Below, piece by piece: positions 36,186 to 45,596 of a stretch of DNA of 64,000 bases. The stretch is from the NCBI RefSeq assembly GCF_041154485.1, contig NZ_AP028669.1, forward strand, positions 1,116,001-1,180,000. The letters are read 5' to 3'. The notes below the pieces were generated by a model. The model was not told the DNA's origin. It did no database searches and was given only the letters and a program-made list of their open reading frames with translations. Positions within the stretch are counted from its first letter, which is position 1, and each line of letters starts with the position of its first letter. The position numbers were made by a program, and so were the translations under genes. The stretch comes from Variovorax sp. V93. GTDB taxonomy: Bacteria > Pseudomonadota > Gammaproteobacteria > Burkholderiales > Burkholderiaceae_C.

Positions 36186-37430
36186 ATGAAAAAATCTCTA
36201 GTTGCTCTGGCTGCCCTGGCTGTTGCCGGTGTTGCCTCGGCTCAGTCGTCCGTCACGCTGTTCGGCGTGGTCGACGCGTCGATCAGCGGCTATTCGAGCA
36301 CCTCGCGTGACCTGAACGGTGCCACGTTCCTGAACCCGTTCTACCTGAACCAAGGCAGCGTCAAGGTCAGCCGTCGTGAACTGGCTAACTCGGGCTACAA
36401 CTCCAGCCGTCTGGGCTTCCGTGGTACGGAAGACCTCGGCGGTGGCCTCGCAGCCAGCTTCTGGCTCGAAGCCCCGATCAAGAACGACGACGGCTCGGAA
36501 GGTGTTGCAACCTTCGCTCGCCGCTCGACCGTGAGCCTGTCGGGTGGTTTCGGTGAAGTCCGCCTCGGCCGTGACTACACCCCCACGTTCTGGAACGACA
36601 CCGTGTTCGATCCGTTCGGCACCAACGGCGTTGGCAGCAACCTGATCAACACCGCCAACAACACCTTCGGCGCGTTCGGCACCCCCACGGCTGCCGTCGG
36701 CTCGTTCACCAACGTTGGCGCCAGCAACTACGTTCGCGCCAGCAACACCATCGGCTACTTCCTGCCGCCGAACCTGGGTGGTTTCTACGGCCAAGTGCAG
36801 TACGGCTTCAGCGAGAAGACCAAGTACGATCCGGGCACCGCTACGCCGACCACCGCGAACGCTTCGCGTCAAGGCCGTTACGTTGGTGGCCGCTTCGGCT
36901 ACGCCAACGGTCCTCTGGACGTTGCAATCGCTTACGGCAGCAGCACGGTTGGCGATCAGTACTACGTTGGCACGACCACCAAGGTCAACACGCTGAACCT
37001 CGGCGCTTCGTATGACTTCGGTCCCGTGAAGCTCTTCGGTGAAGTGTCGAAGGCCAAGAACAAGGTCGACTACGAAGTCGAACCGTTCCTCGGCGGCCGT
37101 CCTGACGTGGACCTCACCGGCTACCTGCTCGGCGTGACCGTGCCGGTCGGTGCTGGCCTGATCCGCGCTTCGTACTCGCACGTCAAGTACGACAACAACG
37201 CACCTGTGGTGTTGTTCGCTCCTGCCGTCGAAGATCCGAAGGCCAACAAGCTGGCTCTGGGCTACGTGCACAACCTGTCGAAGCGCACGGCTCTGTACGC
37301 AACGATCGCTCGCGTGAGCAACAAGAACGGTGCAGCCCTGACCGTTGGCGGCCCGGCCTTCATCAGCAACGGCGTCTTCACCCCGAAGACCTCGACCGGC
37401 TACGACTTCGGTATCCGTCACGCTTTCTAA
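36186..37430 (+). CDS. Gram-negative porin, intact copy (414 aa)
   Basis: A 16-stranded trimeric outer-membrane porin allowing diffusion of small solutes. The signal peptide (MKKSLVALAALAVAGVASAQ) is cleaved near residue 20. The mature start SSVTLFGVVDASISGYSS, constriction-loop region RLGRDYTPTFWNDTVFDPFG and terminal strand GYDFGIRHAF with final Phe are typical of the OmpC-like porins of Burkholderiales. Codon use is biased to GTT, GCT, GGT and TCG compared with neighbours, a sign of high expression. The start is supported by GGAGAAA at good spacing, and a strong terminator follows the gene. A near-identical broken copy lies in inverted orientation 1.65 kb away. Confidence 0.95.
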   Translation: MKKSLVALAALAVAGVASAQSSVTLFGVVDASISGYSSTSRDLNGATFLNPFYLNQGSVKVSRRELANSGYNSSRLGFRGTEDLGGGLAASFWLEAPIKNDDGSEGVATFARRSTVSLSGGFGEVRLGRDYTPTFWNDTVFDPFGTNGVGSNLINTANNTFGAFGTPTAAVGSFTNVGASNYVRASNTIGYFLPPNLGGFYGQVQYGFSEKTKYDPGTATPTTANASRQGRYVGGRFGYANGPLDVAIAYGSSTVGDQYYVGTTTKVNTLNLGASYDFGPVKLFGEVSKAKNKVDYEVEPFLGGRPDVDLTGYLLGVTVPVGAGLIRASYSHVKYDNNAPVVLFAPAVEDPKANKLALGYVHNLSKRTALYATIARVSNKNGAALTVGGPAFISNGVFTPKTSTGYDFGIRHAF

Positions 37431-37470
37431 TTTGAGGCTGGCTTTCGCCAGCTTTGAATCGAAAGACTCA

Positions 37471-37503
37471 AAAGCCACTCGACGAAAGTCGAGTGGCTTT
37501 TTT
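37471..37503 (+). terminator. Rho-independent terminator of the intact porin
   Basis: AAAGCCACTCGAC and GTCGAGTGGCTTT form a perfect 13-bp stem with loop GAAA, followed by TTTATTT. It lies 40 bases after the porin stop codon. Confidence 0.93.
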
Positions 37504-37630
37504 ATTTGTGCTTCGCTGGTTGGTTGTGCATGAGCTCAAGCGAAGCGCACCATCTGCGTGCACCCCCGGGGAACCACCGTGCGGGCACGCAGCTTGCACT
37601 GCTAGCATGCCTGTTCACTCTGCTTGCTGA

Positions 37631-38611
37631 ATGATTGCCTTCGTCCTGCGCCGCCTGATCCAGGCCGTGATCGTCATGATCGCGGTCGCGTTCATCGCCT
37701 TTCTCCTCTTTCAATATGTGGGCGACCCCGTCGTGTTTCTGCTGGGCCAGGACGCCAAGCCCGAGCAGATCCGCGAGCTGCGCGCCGCATTGGGGCTCGA
37801 CCAGCCCTTCTTCGTGCAGTTCTGGCACTTTCTCGTCAATGCGGCCCAGGGCGAGTTCGGCCTGAGCCTGCGCCAGGGCGCGAAAGTCTCGCGCCTCATC
37901 GGCGAGCGCTTTCCGGCCACGCTCGAACTCGCGCTCGTTGCGGCCGTGCTGGCTCTGTTCATCGGCATTCCGATGGGCGTGTACACCGCGCTGCGCCGCG
38001 GCACCTTCCTGAGCCAGGTGTTCATGACCGTGTCGCTGCTCGGCGTGTCCCTGCCCACCTTCCTGATCGGGATCCTGCTGATCCTGGTGTTTGCGGTGAT
38101 TCTGGGCTGGTTCCCGAGCTTCGGGCGCGGGGAGACCGTGCAGTTCGGCTGGTGGAGCAGCGGCCTGTTCCGGGCCGACGGATGGCATCACATCATCCTG
38201 CCGGCGGTCACGCTCGCGATCTTCCAGCTGACCCTGATCATGCGGCTGGTGCGCGCCGAGATGCTCGAGGTCCTGCGCACCGACTACATCAAGTTTGCGC
38301 GCGCGCGCGGCCTGACGAACCGCGCCATTCATTTCGGCCATGCGCTCAAGAACACGCTGGTGCCGGTGATGACGATCACGGGCCTGCAGCTGGGCGGCCT
38401 CATTGCCTTTGCCATCATTACCGAGTCGGTGTTCCAGTGGCCCGGCATGGGGCTGCTGTTCATCCAGGCCGTGACCTTTGCCGACGTTCCGGTGATGGCG
38501 GCCTACCTGTGCCTCATTGCCTTGATCTTCGTGGTGATCAATCTCGTGGTCGACCTGCTCTATTTCGTGGTCGATCCGCGGCTGCGCGTGGGCAAGGCGG
38601 GAGGACATTGA
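37631..38611 (+). CDS. Peptide-type ABC transporter permease, DppB-like (326 aa)
   Basis: An inner-membrane permease of the dipeptide/oligopeptide/nickel class with six predicted helices. MIAFVLRRLIQAVIVMIAVAF is the usual first helix. The EAA loop that docks the ATPase is EMLEVLRTDYIKFARARGL, followed by the conserved VFQWPGMGLLFIQAV. It is the first gene of a six-gene operon: permease, amidohydrolase, binding protein, second permease and two ATPases. No strong ribosome-binding site is seen before the ATG. Substrate probably a peptide or N-acylated amino acid, judged from the enclosed M20 hydrolase (inference). Confidence 0.92.
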   Translation: MIAFVLRRLIQAVIVMIAVAFIAFLLFQYVGDPVVFLLGQDAKPEQIRELRAALGLDQPFFVQFWHFLVNAAQGEFGLSLRQGAKVSRLIGERFPATLELALVAAVLALFIGIPMGVYTALRRGTFLSQVFMTVSLLGVSLPTFLIGILLILVFAVILGWFPSFGRGETVQFGWWSSGLFRADGWHHIILPAVTLAIFQLTLIMRLVRAEMLEVLRTDYIKFARARGLTNRAIHFGHALKNTLVPVMTITGLQLGGLIAFAIITESVFQWPGMGLLFIQAVTFADVPVMAAYLCLIALIFVVINLVVDLLYFVVDPRLRVGKAGGH

Positions 38612-38612
38612 A

Positions 38613-39887
38613 ATGACGGTTGTCGCAGCAGCTGCAGCACCGCGACTGCAGGCCTCGGGCAGGGCGTTTGCGCACATCGCGAGCTTCTATCCGGAGATCA
38701 CGGCCTTTCGCCGCGACCTGCACGCCCACCCCGAACTCGGCTTCGAAGAGGTCTACACGGCCGGCCGCGTGCGCGAGGCGCTGCGTGCCTGCGGCGTGGA
38801 CGAGATCCACGAGGGCATCGGCAAGACCGGCGTGGTGGGCGTCATCCGCGGCCGGTCCACGGCGAGCGGGCGGATGATCGGCCTGCGCGCCGACATGGAT
38901 GCACTGCCCATGCGCGAAGACAACGACTTCGGCTGGCGCTCCGCCAACGACGGCCTGATGCACGGCTGCGGGCATGACGGGCACACGGCCATGCTGGTCG
39001 GCGCGGCGCGCTACCTGGCCGAGACCCGCAGTTTCGACGGCACCGCGGTGCTGATCTTCCAGCCTGGCGAAGAAGGCTTTGCCGGCGCGCGCGTGATGAT
39101 CGAGGACGGCTTGTTCGACCGCTTTCCGGTCGACGCGGTCTATGCAATGCACAACTGGCCCGCCATGCCCGCGGGCACCGTGGGCATCAACCGCGGCGCC
39201 ATGATGGCGGCGGCCGACCGCATCACGATCGAGATCAAGGGCAAGGGCGGCCACGGTGCCCATGCCTACCAGACCATCGACCCCGTGGTGGTCGCCGCGC
39301 ATATCATCACGGCCGCGCAGACCATCGTATCGCGCAGCGTGCGGCCGATCGATGCTGCAGTGGTCAGCATCTGCGCGGTGCAGGCGGGCGACCTGGGCGC
39401 GATGAGCGTGATTCCGGGCGAGGCCACGCTGGTGGGGACCGTGCGCACCTTCAGCGCGCGCGTGCAGGCGCAGGTCGAGCAGCGCCTGACCGAACTCTGC
39501 ACCGCGGTGGCTGCGGGCTTCGGCGCCACGGCCACCATCAGGTACGAGCGCATCTACCCCGCCACCATCAACACCGCACCGGAGGCGATGTTCGCGGCCG
39601 ACGTGGCCGAGTCGCTGGTGGGCGCTTCCAACGTCGAGCGCAGCATGGAGCCCAGCATGGGCGCCGAGGACTTCTCCTTCATGCTGCAGAAAAAGGCCGG
39701 GGCCTACCTGCGCATCGGCCAGGACGCCAAGTGCGGCGCCTTCCTGCACAACAGCCGCTACGACTTCAACGACGAGATCCTGCCGCTCGGCGCCGCATTG
39801 CATGCGGGGCTGATCGAGCAGGGCATGCCGCTGGCTGCCACCCGCAGCCAGCAGCCCGTGAAAGACGCCGCTACCGCGACGTCTTGA
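38613..39887 (+). CDS. M20 family amidohydrolase/aminoacylase (424 aa)
   Basis: A zinc-type peptidase M20 (hippurate hydrolase/IAA-amino acid hydrolase group) that removes acyl groups or cleaves peptides; cytosolic, no signal peptide. The metal-binding residues are in MHGCGHDGHTAML (H117, C119, H121), the catalytic pair E153-E154 in QPGEEGFAGARVM, then AMHNWPAMPAG and the late SMGAEDFSFML. The dimerisation domain starts with IEIKGKGGHGAHAY. It begins 1 base after the first permease gene ends, so it belongs to the same operon, implying that the imported compound is hydrolysed by this enzyme. Confidence 0.92.
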   Translation: MTVVAAAAAPRLQASGRAFAHIASFYPEITAFRRDLHAHPELGFEEVYTAGRVREALRACGVDEIHEGIGKTGVVGVIRGRSTASGRMIGLRADMDALPMREDNDFGWRSANDGLMHGCGHDGHTAMLVGAARYLAETRSFDGTAVLIFQPGEEGFAGARVMIEDGLFDRFPVDAVYAMHNWPAMPAGTVGINRGAMMAAADRITIEIKGKGGHGAHAYQTIDPVVVAAHIITAAQTIVSRSVRPIDAAVVSICAVQAGDLGAMSVIPGEATLVGTVRTFSARVQAQVEQRLTELCTAVAAGFGATATIRYERIYPATINTAPEAMFAADVAESLVGASNVERSMEPSMGAEDFSFMLQKKAGAYLRIGQDAKCGAFLHNSRYDFNDEILPLGAALHAGLIEQGMPLAATRSQQPVKDAATATS

Positions 39888-39920
39888 TGTACTTCAGATT
39901 CCAACCCGAGGAGTGTTTCC

Positions 39921-41507
39921 ATGAGTTTTCAGAAGAAGGCGGCTGCGGTCGCAGTTTTGTGCATGCTGGGCACCGCCAGCCTGATGGCCGGCGCGCAGAC
40001 CATTCGCGTGGCGAACCAGGGGGACGCGCTGTCGCTCGACCCGCACTCGCTCAACGAGTCGCTGCAGCTGAGCACCACCGCCAACGTCTATGAAACGCTG
40101 GTCGGCCGCAACAAGGACCTGAGCGTCGCGCCGTTGCTGGCCACCAGCTGGAAACAGACCTCGCCCACCGTGTGGCGCTTCGAACTGCGCAAGAACGTCC
40201 AGTTCCACGACGGCACGCCCTTCACGGCCGACGACGTGCTCTTCAGCTTCGCGCGCGCCTCGGGCGACGGCTCGGACATGAAGTCCAACACCACCGACAT
40301 CAAGGAAGTGCGCAAGGTCGACTCGCATACGATCGAGATCGAGACCAAAGGGCCGTTCCCCATTCTTCCCGACGTCATCACGCAGCTCATGATCATGAGC
40401 AAGAAGTGGTGCGAAGAAAACAAGGCCGTCACGCCCGTCGACCGCCGCAAGGGCATCGAGAACACCGCCTCGTTCAAGGCCAACGGCACCGGCCCGTTCC
40501 GCGTGCGCGAGCGCCAGCCGAACGTGCGCACGGTGTTCGTGCGCAACCCCACCTACTGGGGCAAGATCGAAGGCAACGCGCAGGAGATCATCTTCACGCC
40601 GATCGCCAACCCGGCCACACGCGTCGCCGCGCTGATCTCGGGCGAAGTCGACGTCATGGAGCCGGTGCCCGTGCAGGACATCGCGCGCGTCAACGCCAGC
40701 CCGACGGCGCGCGTCATCTCCGGCCCCGAGCTGCGCACCATCTTCCTGGGCATGGACCAGAAGCGCGACGAGCTGCTGTACTCCAGCGTCAAGGGCAAGA
40801 ACCCGTTCAAGGACAAGCGCGTGCGCCAGGCCTTCTACCAGGCCATCGACATCGCCGGCATCCAGCGCACGGTGATGCGCGGGGCCTCGCGTCCCACCGC
40901 GCTGATGGTCGGCCCCGGCATCAACGGCTGGAACGAAGCGCAGGACAAGCGCCTGCCCTACGACGTCGAGGCCGCCAAGAAGCTGCTGACCGAAGCCGGC
41001 TACCCGAACGGTTTCGAAGTGACGATGAACTGCCCGAACGACCGCTACGTGAACGACGGCCAGATCTGCCAGAGCGTGGCCTCCAACCTCGCGAAGATCG
41101 GCGTCAAGATCAACCTCGCGGCCGAGACCAAGGGCACCTACTTCCCGAAGGTGCTGCGCCGCGACACCAGCTTCTACATGCTGGGCTGGACCCCGACCAC
41201 CTACGACTCGCACAACGCGCTCACGGCGCTGATGGCCTGCCCGGACGACAAGACCGGCGCCGGCCAGTTCAACCTGGGCGCCTACTGCAATCCCAAGGTC
41301 GACGAGCTGACCAAGAAGATCCAGTCGGAGACCGACAAGCCCAAGCGCGACGCGATGATCAAGGAAGCCTTCGACCTGCACACCGCGGACATCGGCCACC
41401 TGCCGCTGCACCAGCAGACGCTGGCCTGGGGTGTCAGCAAGAAGGTGGCACTGACGCAGATGGCCGACAACTACATGCCCTTCAAGTGGATGAGCATCAA
41501 GCCGTGA
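39921..41507 (+). CDS. Peptide-type ABC transporter substrate-binding protein (528 aa)
   Basis: A periplasmic family 5 binding protein (DppA/OppA fold). The signal peptide covers about residues 1-25 (ending AGA). QTIRVANQGDALSLDPHSL and FELRKNVQFHDGTPFTADDVLFSF are the diagnostic family 5 blocks; RVRQAFYQAIDI is the second-lobe signature. GAGGAG stands 8 bases before the ATG. A hairpin with a T-run directly follows the gene, so this member may be made in excess over the membrane parts. Ligand not known. Confidence 0.92.
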   Translation: MSFQKKAAAVAVLCMLGTASLMAGAQTIRVANQGDALSLDPHSLNESLQLSTTANVYETLVGRNKDLSVAPLLATSWKQTSPTVWRFELRKNVQFHDGTPFTADDVLFSFARASGDGSDMKSNTTDIKEVRKVDSHTIEIETKGPFPILPDVITQLMIMSKKWCEENKAVTPVDRRKGIENTASFKANGTGPFRVRERQPNVRTVFVRNPTYWGKIEGNAQEIIFTPIANPATRVAALISGEVDVMEPVPVQDIARVNASPTARVISGPELRTIFLGMDQKRDELLYSSVKGKNPFKDKRVRQAFYQAIDIAGIQRTVMRGASRPTALMVGPGINGWNEAQDKRLPYDVEAAKKLLTEAGYPNGFEVTMNCPNDRYVNDGQICQSVASNLAKIGVKINLAAETKGTYFPKVLRRDTSFYMLGWTPTTYDSHNALTALMACPDDKTGAGQFNLGAYCNPKVDELTKKIQSETDKPKRDAMIKEAFDLHTADIGHLPLHQQTLAWGVSKKVALTQMADNYMPFKWMSIKP

Positions 41508-41551
41508 TCTCGCCGGCCGCTCGCCAATGGGCGGCCTGAGAGGCTCGATTC

Positions 41552-41583
41552 TGGGCCCGCTTCTTGCGGGCCCATCCTTTTTT
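41552..41583 (+). terminator. Intra-operon terminator/attenuator hairpin
   Basis: TGGGCCCGC and GCGGGCCCA pair perfectly (9 bp) around loop TTCTT, followed by TCCTTTTTT. It sits 44 bases after the binding-protein gene and only 8 bases before the next permease start, so it probably trims most transcripts and raises binding protein over permease and ATPase. Confidence 0.85.
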
Positions 41584-41590
41584 CCTCACG

Positions 41591-42502
41591 ATGAAAAAAA
41601 CATTCGCCCGCTGGCTCGACAGCGATGTCGGCTACAGCTTTCGCACTTCGCCCGTGGCGATGGCGGCGGCGCTCATCGCGCTGGCCTGCGTGTTCTGCGC
41701 GGTCTTTGCAGGATGGGTGTCGCCGCACAACCCCTTCGACCTCGCGACGCTCGAACTCGGCGACGCGCGCCTGCCGCCCGCGTGGAGTGCCGAGGGCTCC
41801 TCCAAGTACCTGCTGGGCACCGACGACCAGGGCCGCGACATTCTCTCGGCCGTGATCTACGGCGCGCGCATCTCGCTGATCGTCGGCATCGTGTCGGTGG
41901 CGCTGTCGATCACGGTGGGCGTGGTGCTCGGCCTGCTGGCCGGTTTCCTCGGCGGCTGGCTCGATTCGTTCCTCATGCGCCTGTGCGACGTGATGCTGTC
42001 GTTTCCGCCCATCCTGGTGGCGCTGCTGATTGCCGGCGTCGGCCGCGCGCTGTTTCCCAATGCGCATGAGTCGCTGGCCTTCGGCGTGCTCATCATCTCC
42101 ATCTCGCTGACCGGCTGGGTGCAGTACGCGCGCACGGTGCGCGGCTCCACGCTGGTGGAGCGCAACAAGGAATACGTGCAGGCCGCGCGCGTGACCGGCG
42201 TGGCGCCGCTGCGCATCATGCTGCGCCACGTGCTGCCCAACGTGATGGGCCCGGTGATGGTGCTGGCCACCATCCAGGTGGCCACCGCCATCATCACCGA
42301 GGCGACCCTGTCGTTCCTCGGCGTCGGCGTGCCGCCGACCTCGCCTTCGCTGGGCACGCTGATCAGCATCGGCAACCAGTACCTGTTCTCGGGCGAGTGG
42401 TGGATCACCGTGTTCCCGGGCCTGATGCTGGTGCTGATCGCGCTCAGCGTGAACCTGCTGGGCGACTGGCTGCGCGATGCGCTGAACCCGCGCCTGCGCT
42501 GA
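41591..42502 (+). CDS. Peptide-type ABC transporter permease, DppC-like (303 aa)
   Basis: Second inner-membrane subunit of the importer. An N-terminal extended region with helix 1 (SPVAMAAALIALACVFCAVFAG), the periplasmic LGTDDQGRDILSAVIYGARISL block and the EAA loop EYVQAARVTGVAPLRIMLRHVLPN are typical of DppC/OppC. FLGVGVPPTSPSLGTLI is the family's conserved loop. The ATG at 41591 is chosen because an upstream in-frame ATG (41564) lies within the terminator hairpin. It is followed after 24 bases by the first ATPase gene. Confidence 0.92.
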   Translation: MKKTFARWLDSDVGYSFRTSPVAMAAALIALACVFCAVFAGWVSPHNPFDLATLELGDARLPPAWSAEGSSKYLLGTDDQGRDILSAVIYGARISLIVGIVSVALSITVGVVLGLLAGFLGGWLDSFLMRLCDVMLSFPPILVALLIAGVGRALFPNAHESLAFGVLIISISLTGWVQYARTVRGSTLVERNKEYVQAARVTGVAPLRIMLRHVLPNVMGPVMVLATIQVATAIITEATLSFLGVGVPPTSPSLGTLISIGNQYLFSGEWWITVFPGLMLVLIALSVNLLGDWLRDALNPRLR

Positions 42503-42526
42503 GATGGAAAAAAGGACAACGCCGCC

Positions 42527-43597
42527 ATGACGCTGCTCCAGGTCAAGAACCTTGTGGTCGAGTTCCCGCACCGCCGCGGCACGCTGCGCGCGCTCGACGG
42601 AATTTCCTTCGACATCGCGCCCGGTGAAATCCTGGGCGTGGTGGGCGAGTCGGGCGCCGGCAAGTCGCTCACGGGCGCGGCCATCATCGGGCTGCTCGAG
42701 CCCCCGGGCCGCGTGGCCAGCGGGGAGATCGTGCTCGAAGGCCAGCGCATCGACAACCTCGGCTTCGATGCGATGCGGCCGATCCGCGGCCGCAAGATCG
42801 GCGCGATCTTCCAGGATCCGCTGACTTCGCTGAACCCGCTCTACACCGTCGGGCGGCAGCTGGTGGAAACCATCCGCGCGCACCTGCCGGTGACCGAGGC
42901 CGAAGCGCGGCGCCGCGCCATCGGCCTGCTGCAGGACACCGGCATTCCGGCCGCCGAGCAGCGCATCGACCACTTCCCGCACCAGTTCTCGGGCGGCATG
43001 CGCCAGCGCGTGGTGATTGCCCTGGCGCTGGCGGCCGAGCCCAAGCTCATCGTGGCCGACGAGCCGACCACCGCACTCGACGTGTCGATCCAGGCGCAGA
43101 TCATCCAGCTGCTCAAGCGCATCTGCAAGGACCGCGGCGCCGCCGTGATGCTGATCACGCACGACATGGGCGTGATCGCCGAAACCTGCGACCGCGTGGC
43201 CGTGATGTACGCGGGCCGCATCGCCGAGATCGGCCCGGTGCACGAGGTGATCCACCAGCCGGCGCATCCCTACACCTCGGGCCTGATGGCCTCGATTCCC
43301 GACATGACGAGCGACCGCGAACGGCTCAACCAGATCGACGGCGCCATGCCGCGGCTCAATGCCATCCCGCAGGGCTGCGCCTACAACCCGCGCTGCCCGC
43401 GCACCTTTGCGCGCTGCCTGACCGAGCGGCCCGAGCTCATGCATGCCGGCGCCACGCGTGCCGCATGCTGGCTGCACGATGCCACCGATCCGCACAAGGG
43501 CCAGGCCGAGCTGGCCGCCCGGCACCACGATGCGCAGCTGGCCGGCGAGCGCGCCGTGCCCGATGCGGCCGCGCCGCTTGCGGAGGTGACCCGATGA
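42527..43597 (+). CDS. Peptide-type ABC transporter ATPase, DppD-like (356 aa)
   Basis: Walker A GESGAGKS (40-47), [16 protein letters not shown]-loop region, signature FSGGMRQRV, Walker [14 protein letters not shown] and switch [11 protein letters not shown] are all intact. The C-terminal oligopeptide-type extension has the cysteine cluster [14 protein letters not shown], which holds an iron-sulfur cluster in some relatives. A further Ala/His-rich 40-residue tail is unusual. The stop overlaps the start of the second ATPase (ATGA), so the two are coupled and should form the heterodimeric motor. Confidence 0.93.
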   Translation: MTLLQVKNLVVEFPHRRGTLRALDGISFDIAPGEILGVVGESGAGKSLTGAAIIGLLEPPGRVASGEIVLEGQRIDNLGFDAMRPIRGRKIGAIFQDPLTSLNPLYTVGRQLVETIRAHLPVTEAEARRRAIGLLQDTGIPAAEQRIDHFPHQFSGGMRQRVVIALALAAEPKLIVADEPTTALDVSIQAQIIQLLKRICKDRGAAVMLITHDMGVIAETCDRVAVMYAGRIAEIGPVHEVIHQPAHPYTSGLMASIPDMTSDRERLNQIDGAMPRLNAIPQGCAYNPRCPRTFARCLTERPELMHAGATRAACWLHDATDPHKGQAELAARHHDAQLAGERAVPDAAAPLAEVTR

Positions 43598-44592
43598 GCG
43601 CCGCACCGCTCGTGGTGGCGCACGACCTCGCCCGCACCTTCGACGTCTCGCCGCCGTGGCTCAACCGCGTGCTCGAACGCAAGCCGCGCGTGCTGCTGCA
43701 TGCGGTGGACGGCGTGAGCTTTTCGATCGAGCGCGGCAAGACGCTGGCGCTGGTGGGCGAGTCGGGCTGCGGCAAGAGCACCGTGGCGCGGCTGCTGGTC
43801 GGCCTTTACGCACCCACGCGCGGCGGCCTGCAGTTCGACGGGCAGGACGCGCACGCCGCGTTCAAGACCCCCGAAGGCCGCAAGCTGCGCCGCCGCATCC
43901 AGATGATCTTCCAGGACCCGTACGCGAGCCTGAACCCGCGCTGGATCGTGGAAGACATCGTCGGCGAGCCGCTGCGCGAGCACGGCATCCTCAGCGGCAA
44001 GGCCGAGCTGCGCGAGCGCGTGGGCGAACTGCTCAAGTCGGTCGGCCTTTCGCCGCTGGACATGAGCAAGTACCCGCACCAGTTCTCGGGCGGCCAGCGC
44101 CAGCGCATTTCGATTGCGCGCGCACTCGCCACCGAGCCCGAGTTCCTGGTGTGCGACGAGCCCACCTCGGCGCTCGACGTGAGCGTGCAGGCGCAGGTGC
44201 TCAACATCATGAAGGACCTGCAGCGCCAGCAGGGCCTGACCTATCTCTTCATCTCGCACAACCTGGCAGTGGTGCGGCACGTGGCCGACCAGGTCGGCGT
44301 GATGTACCTGGGCCGGCTGGTCGAGGTGGCGGACAAGCAGAAGCTGTTTGCCGAGCCACAGCATCCCTATACGCGCATGCTGCTCGACGCGATTCCGCAG
44401 ATGAAGCACACCGGCCGCGCGCGCACGCCGGTGCAGGGCGAAGTGCCGAACCCGCTGAACCCGCCGGCCGGCTGCGCGTTTCATCCGCGCTGTCCGCATG
44501 CGAATGCGCGGTGCTCGGCCGAGCGGCCGAAGCTGCTGACCATCAGGGGCGTGCAGGTGGCTTGCCACGCGGCGGAGGAAGGCCGGATCTAG
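43594..44592 (+). CDS. Peptide-type ABC transporter ATPase, DppF-like (332 aa)
   Basis: Walker [10 protein letters not shown] (55-63), [18 protein letters not shown], signature FSGGQRQRI, Walker [14 protein letters not shown] and switch [11 protein letters not shown] are all present. The C-terminal [14 protein letters not shown] cysteine cluster matches that of the partner. The start ATG overlaps the stop of the DppD-like gene by 4 bases; an open frame extends 43 codons upstream but is inside that gene. It is the last gene of the operon. Confidence 0.93.
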   Translation: MSAAPLVVAHDLARTFDVSPPWLNRVLERKPRVLLHAVDGVSFSIERGKTLALVGESGCGKSTVARLLVGLYAPTRGGLQFDGQDAHAAFKTPEGRKLRRRIQMIFQDPYASLNPRWIVEDIVGEPLREHGILSGKAELRERVGELLKSVGLSPLDMSKYPHQFSGGQRQRISIARALATEPEFLVCDEPTSALDVSVQAQVLNIMKDLQRQQGLTYLFISHNLAVVRHVADQVGVMYLGRLVEVADKQKLFAEPQHPYTRMLLDAIPQMKHTGRARTPVQGEVPNPLNPPAGCAFHPRCPHANARCSAERPKLLTIRGVQVACHAAEEGRI

Positions 44593-44653
44593 CCCGAGCC
44601 GAGGTGTGCGTAAACGCACCGACAAGCGTGGCAAAGCGGCGCAGAGTGCGGCC

Positions 44654-45586
44654 ATGACGATGAAGCAGAACACAGGCACCGGCGGCAGCCCGGCGATCCG
44701 GTCGGCGCTGGGCCGACGCGGCTTTCTCATGGGTTCCGCGCTAGCGGCCACTTCGACGCTGGCTTCGCTTTGTTCGCTGTCGCACGCCGCCACCGGGGCG
44801 CCGTCGCAGCGGATGCCGGTCATCTTCATCGGCCATGGTTCGCCGATGAACGCGCTGGCCGACAACGCCTTCACGCGCCGGCTGTCCGCCTGGGGCAGGG
44901 AACTGCCGCGGCCTTTGGCCATCCTGAGCGTTTCGGCCCATTGGCTGAGCCGCGGCGCCACCGGCGTCGGAATGCAGGAGCGGCCGAAGACGATCCACGA
45001 CTTCGGCGGCTTTCCACAGGCGCTTTTTGACATCGAGTACCCGGCACCGGGCCATCCCGCGCTCGCGCGCGAAACCGTCGGCGCGGTGAAGCAGGCCCCG
45101 GTGGTGGGCACCCAGCAGTGGGGCCTGGACCACGGGACCTGGACGGTGCTGAAGCACCTCTATCCGAAGGCCGACATTCCGGTGTTCCAGCTCAGCATCG
45201 ACTACGACCAGCCGGCCGCCTTCCACTACGCGGTGGGCCGCGACCTGGCGGCGCTGCGGGACAAGGGCGTGCTCGTGATGGGAAGCGGCAACGTGGTGCA
45301 CAACCTGCGGGCCACCGACCGTGGCACGGCCGACGGGCTCACAGCCAGCCGGCCCTGGGCGCAATCGTTCGACGACGCGGTGAAGGCTGCGCTCGCGGGG
45401 CGGGACGACCGCGCGCTGGTCGGCTATGAAAAGCTGGCAGGTGCCGCCACCGCGGTCGCCACGCCGGACCACTACTTTCCGTTTCTCTACGCGCTCGGTG
45501 CCGCGGGGCCGAGCGAGCGTGCGAAAACGGTCCACGAGGGATTCCAGTCGGGCACGCTGAGCATGCGCTGCGTGCAGTTCGGCTGA
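44654..45586 (+). CDS. LigB-type extradiol dioxygenase (YgiD/DODA-like) with Tat-like leader (310 aa)
   Basis: Class III extradiol dioxygenase of the YgiD/plant DODA group, which opens the ring of 3,4-dihydroxyphenyl compounds such as DOPA. Metal-ligand histidines are seen in FIGHGSPMNAL (H61), LSVSAHWLSRG, GSGNVVHNL and ATPDHYFPF. Unusually, the first 45 residues form a twin-arginine type leader: GRRGFLMGSALAATSTLAS, ending SHA. The ATG at 44654 is preferred; a GTG at 44606 would only lengthen the leader. If exported, the enzyme would act in the periplasm, unlike the cytosolic YgiD. It converges with zwf, with an 10-base gap. Confidence 0.87.
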   Translation: MTMKQNTGTGGSPAIRSALGRRGFLMGSALAATSTLASLCSLSHAATGAPSQRMPVIFIGHGSPMNALADNAFTRRLSAWGRELPRPLAILSVSAHWLSRGATGVGMQERPKTIHDFGGFPQALFDIEYPAPGHPALARETVGAVKQAPVVGTQQWGLDHGTWTVLKHLYPKADIPVFQLSIDYDQPAAFHYAVGRDLAALRDKGVLVMGSGNVVHNLRATDRGTADGLTASRPWAQSFDDAVKAALAGRDDRALVGYEKLAGAATAVATPDHYFPFLYALGAAGPSERAKTVHEGFQSGTLSMRCVQFG

Positions 45587-45596
45587 GCGCGCGGAC

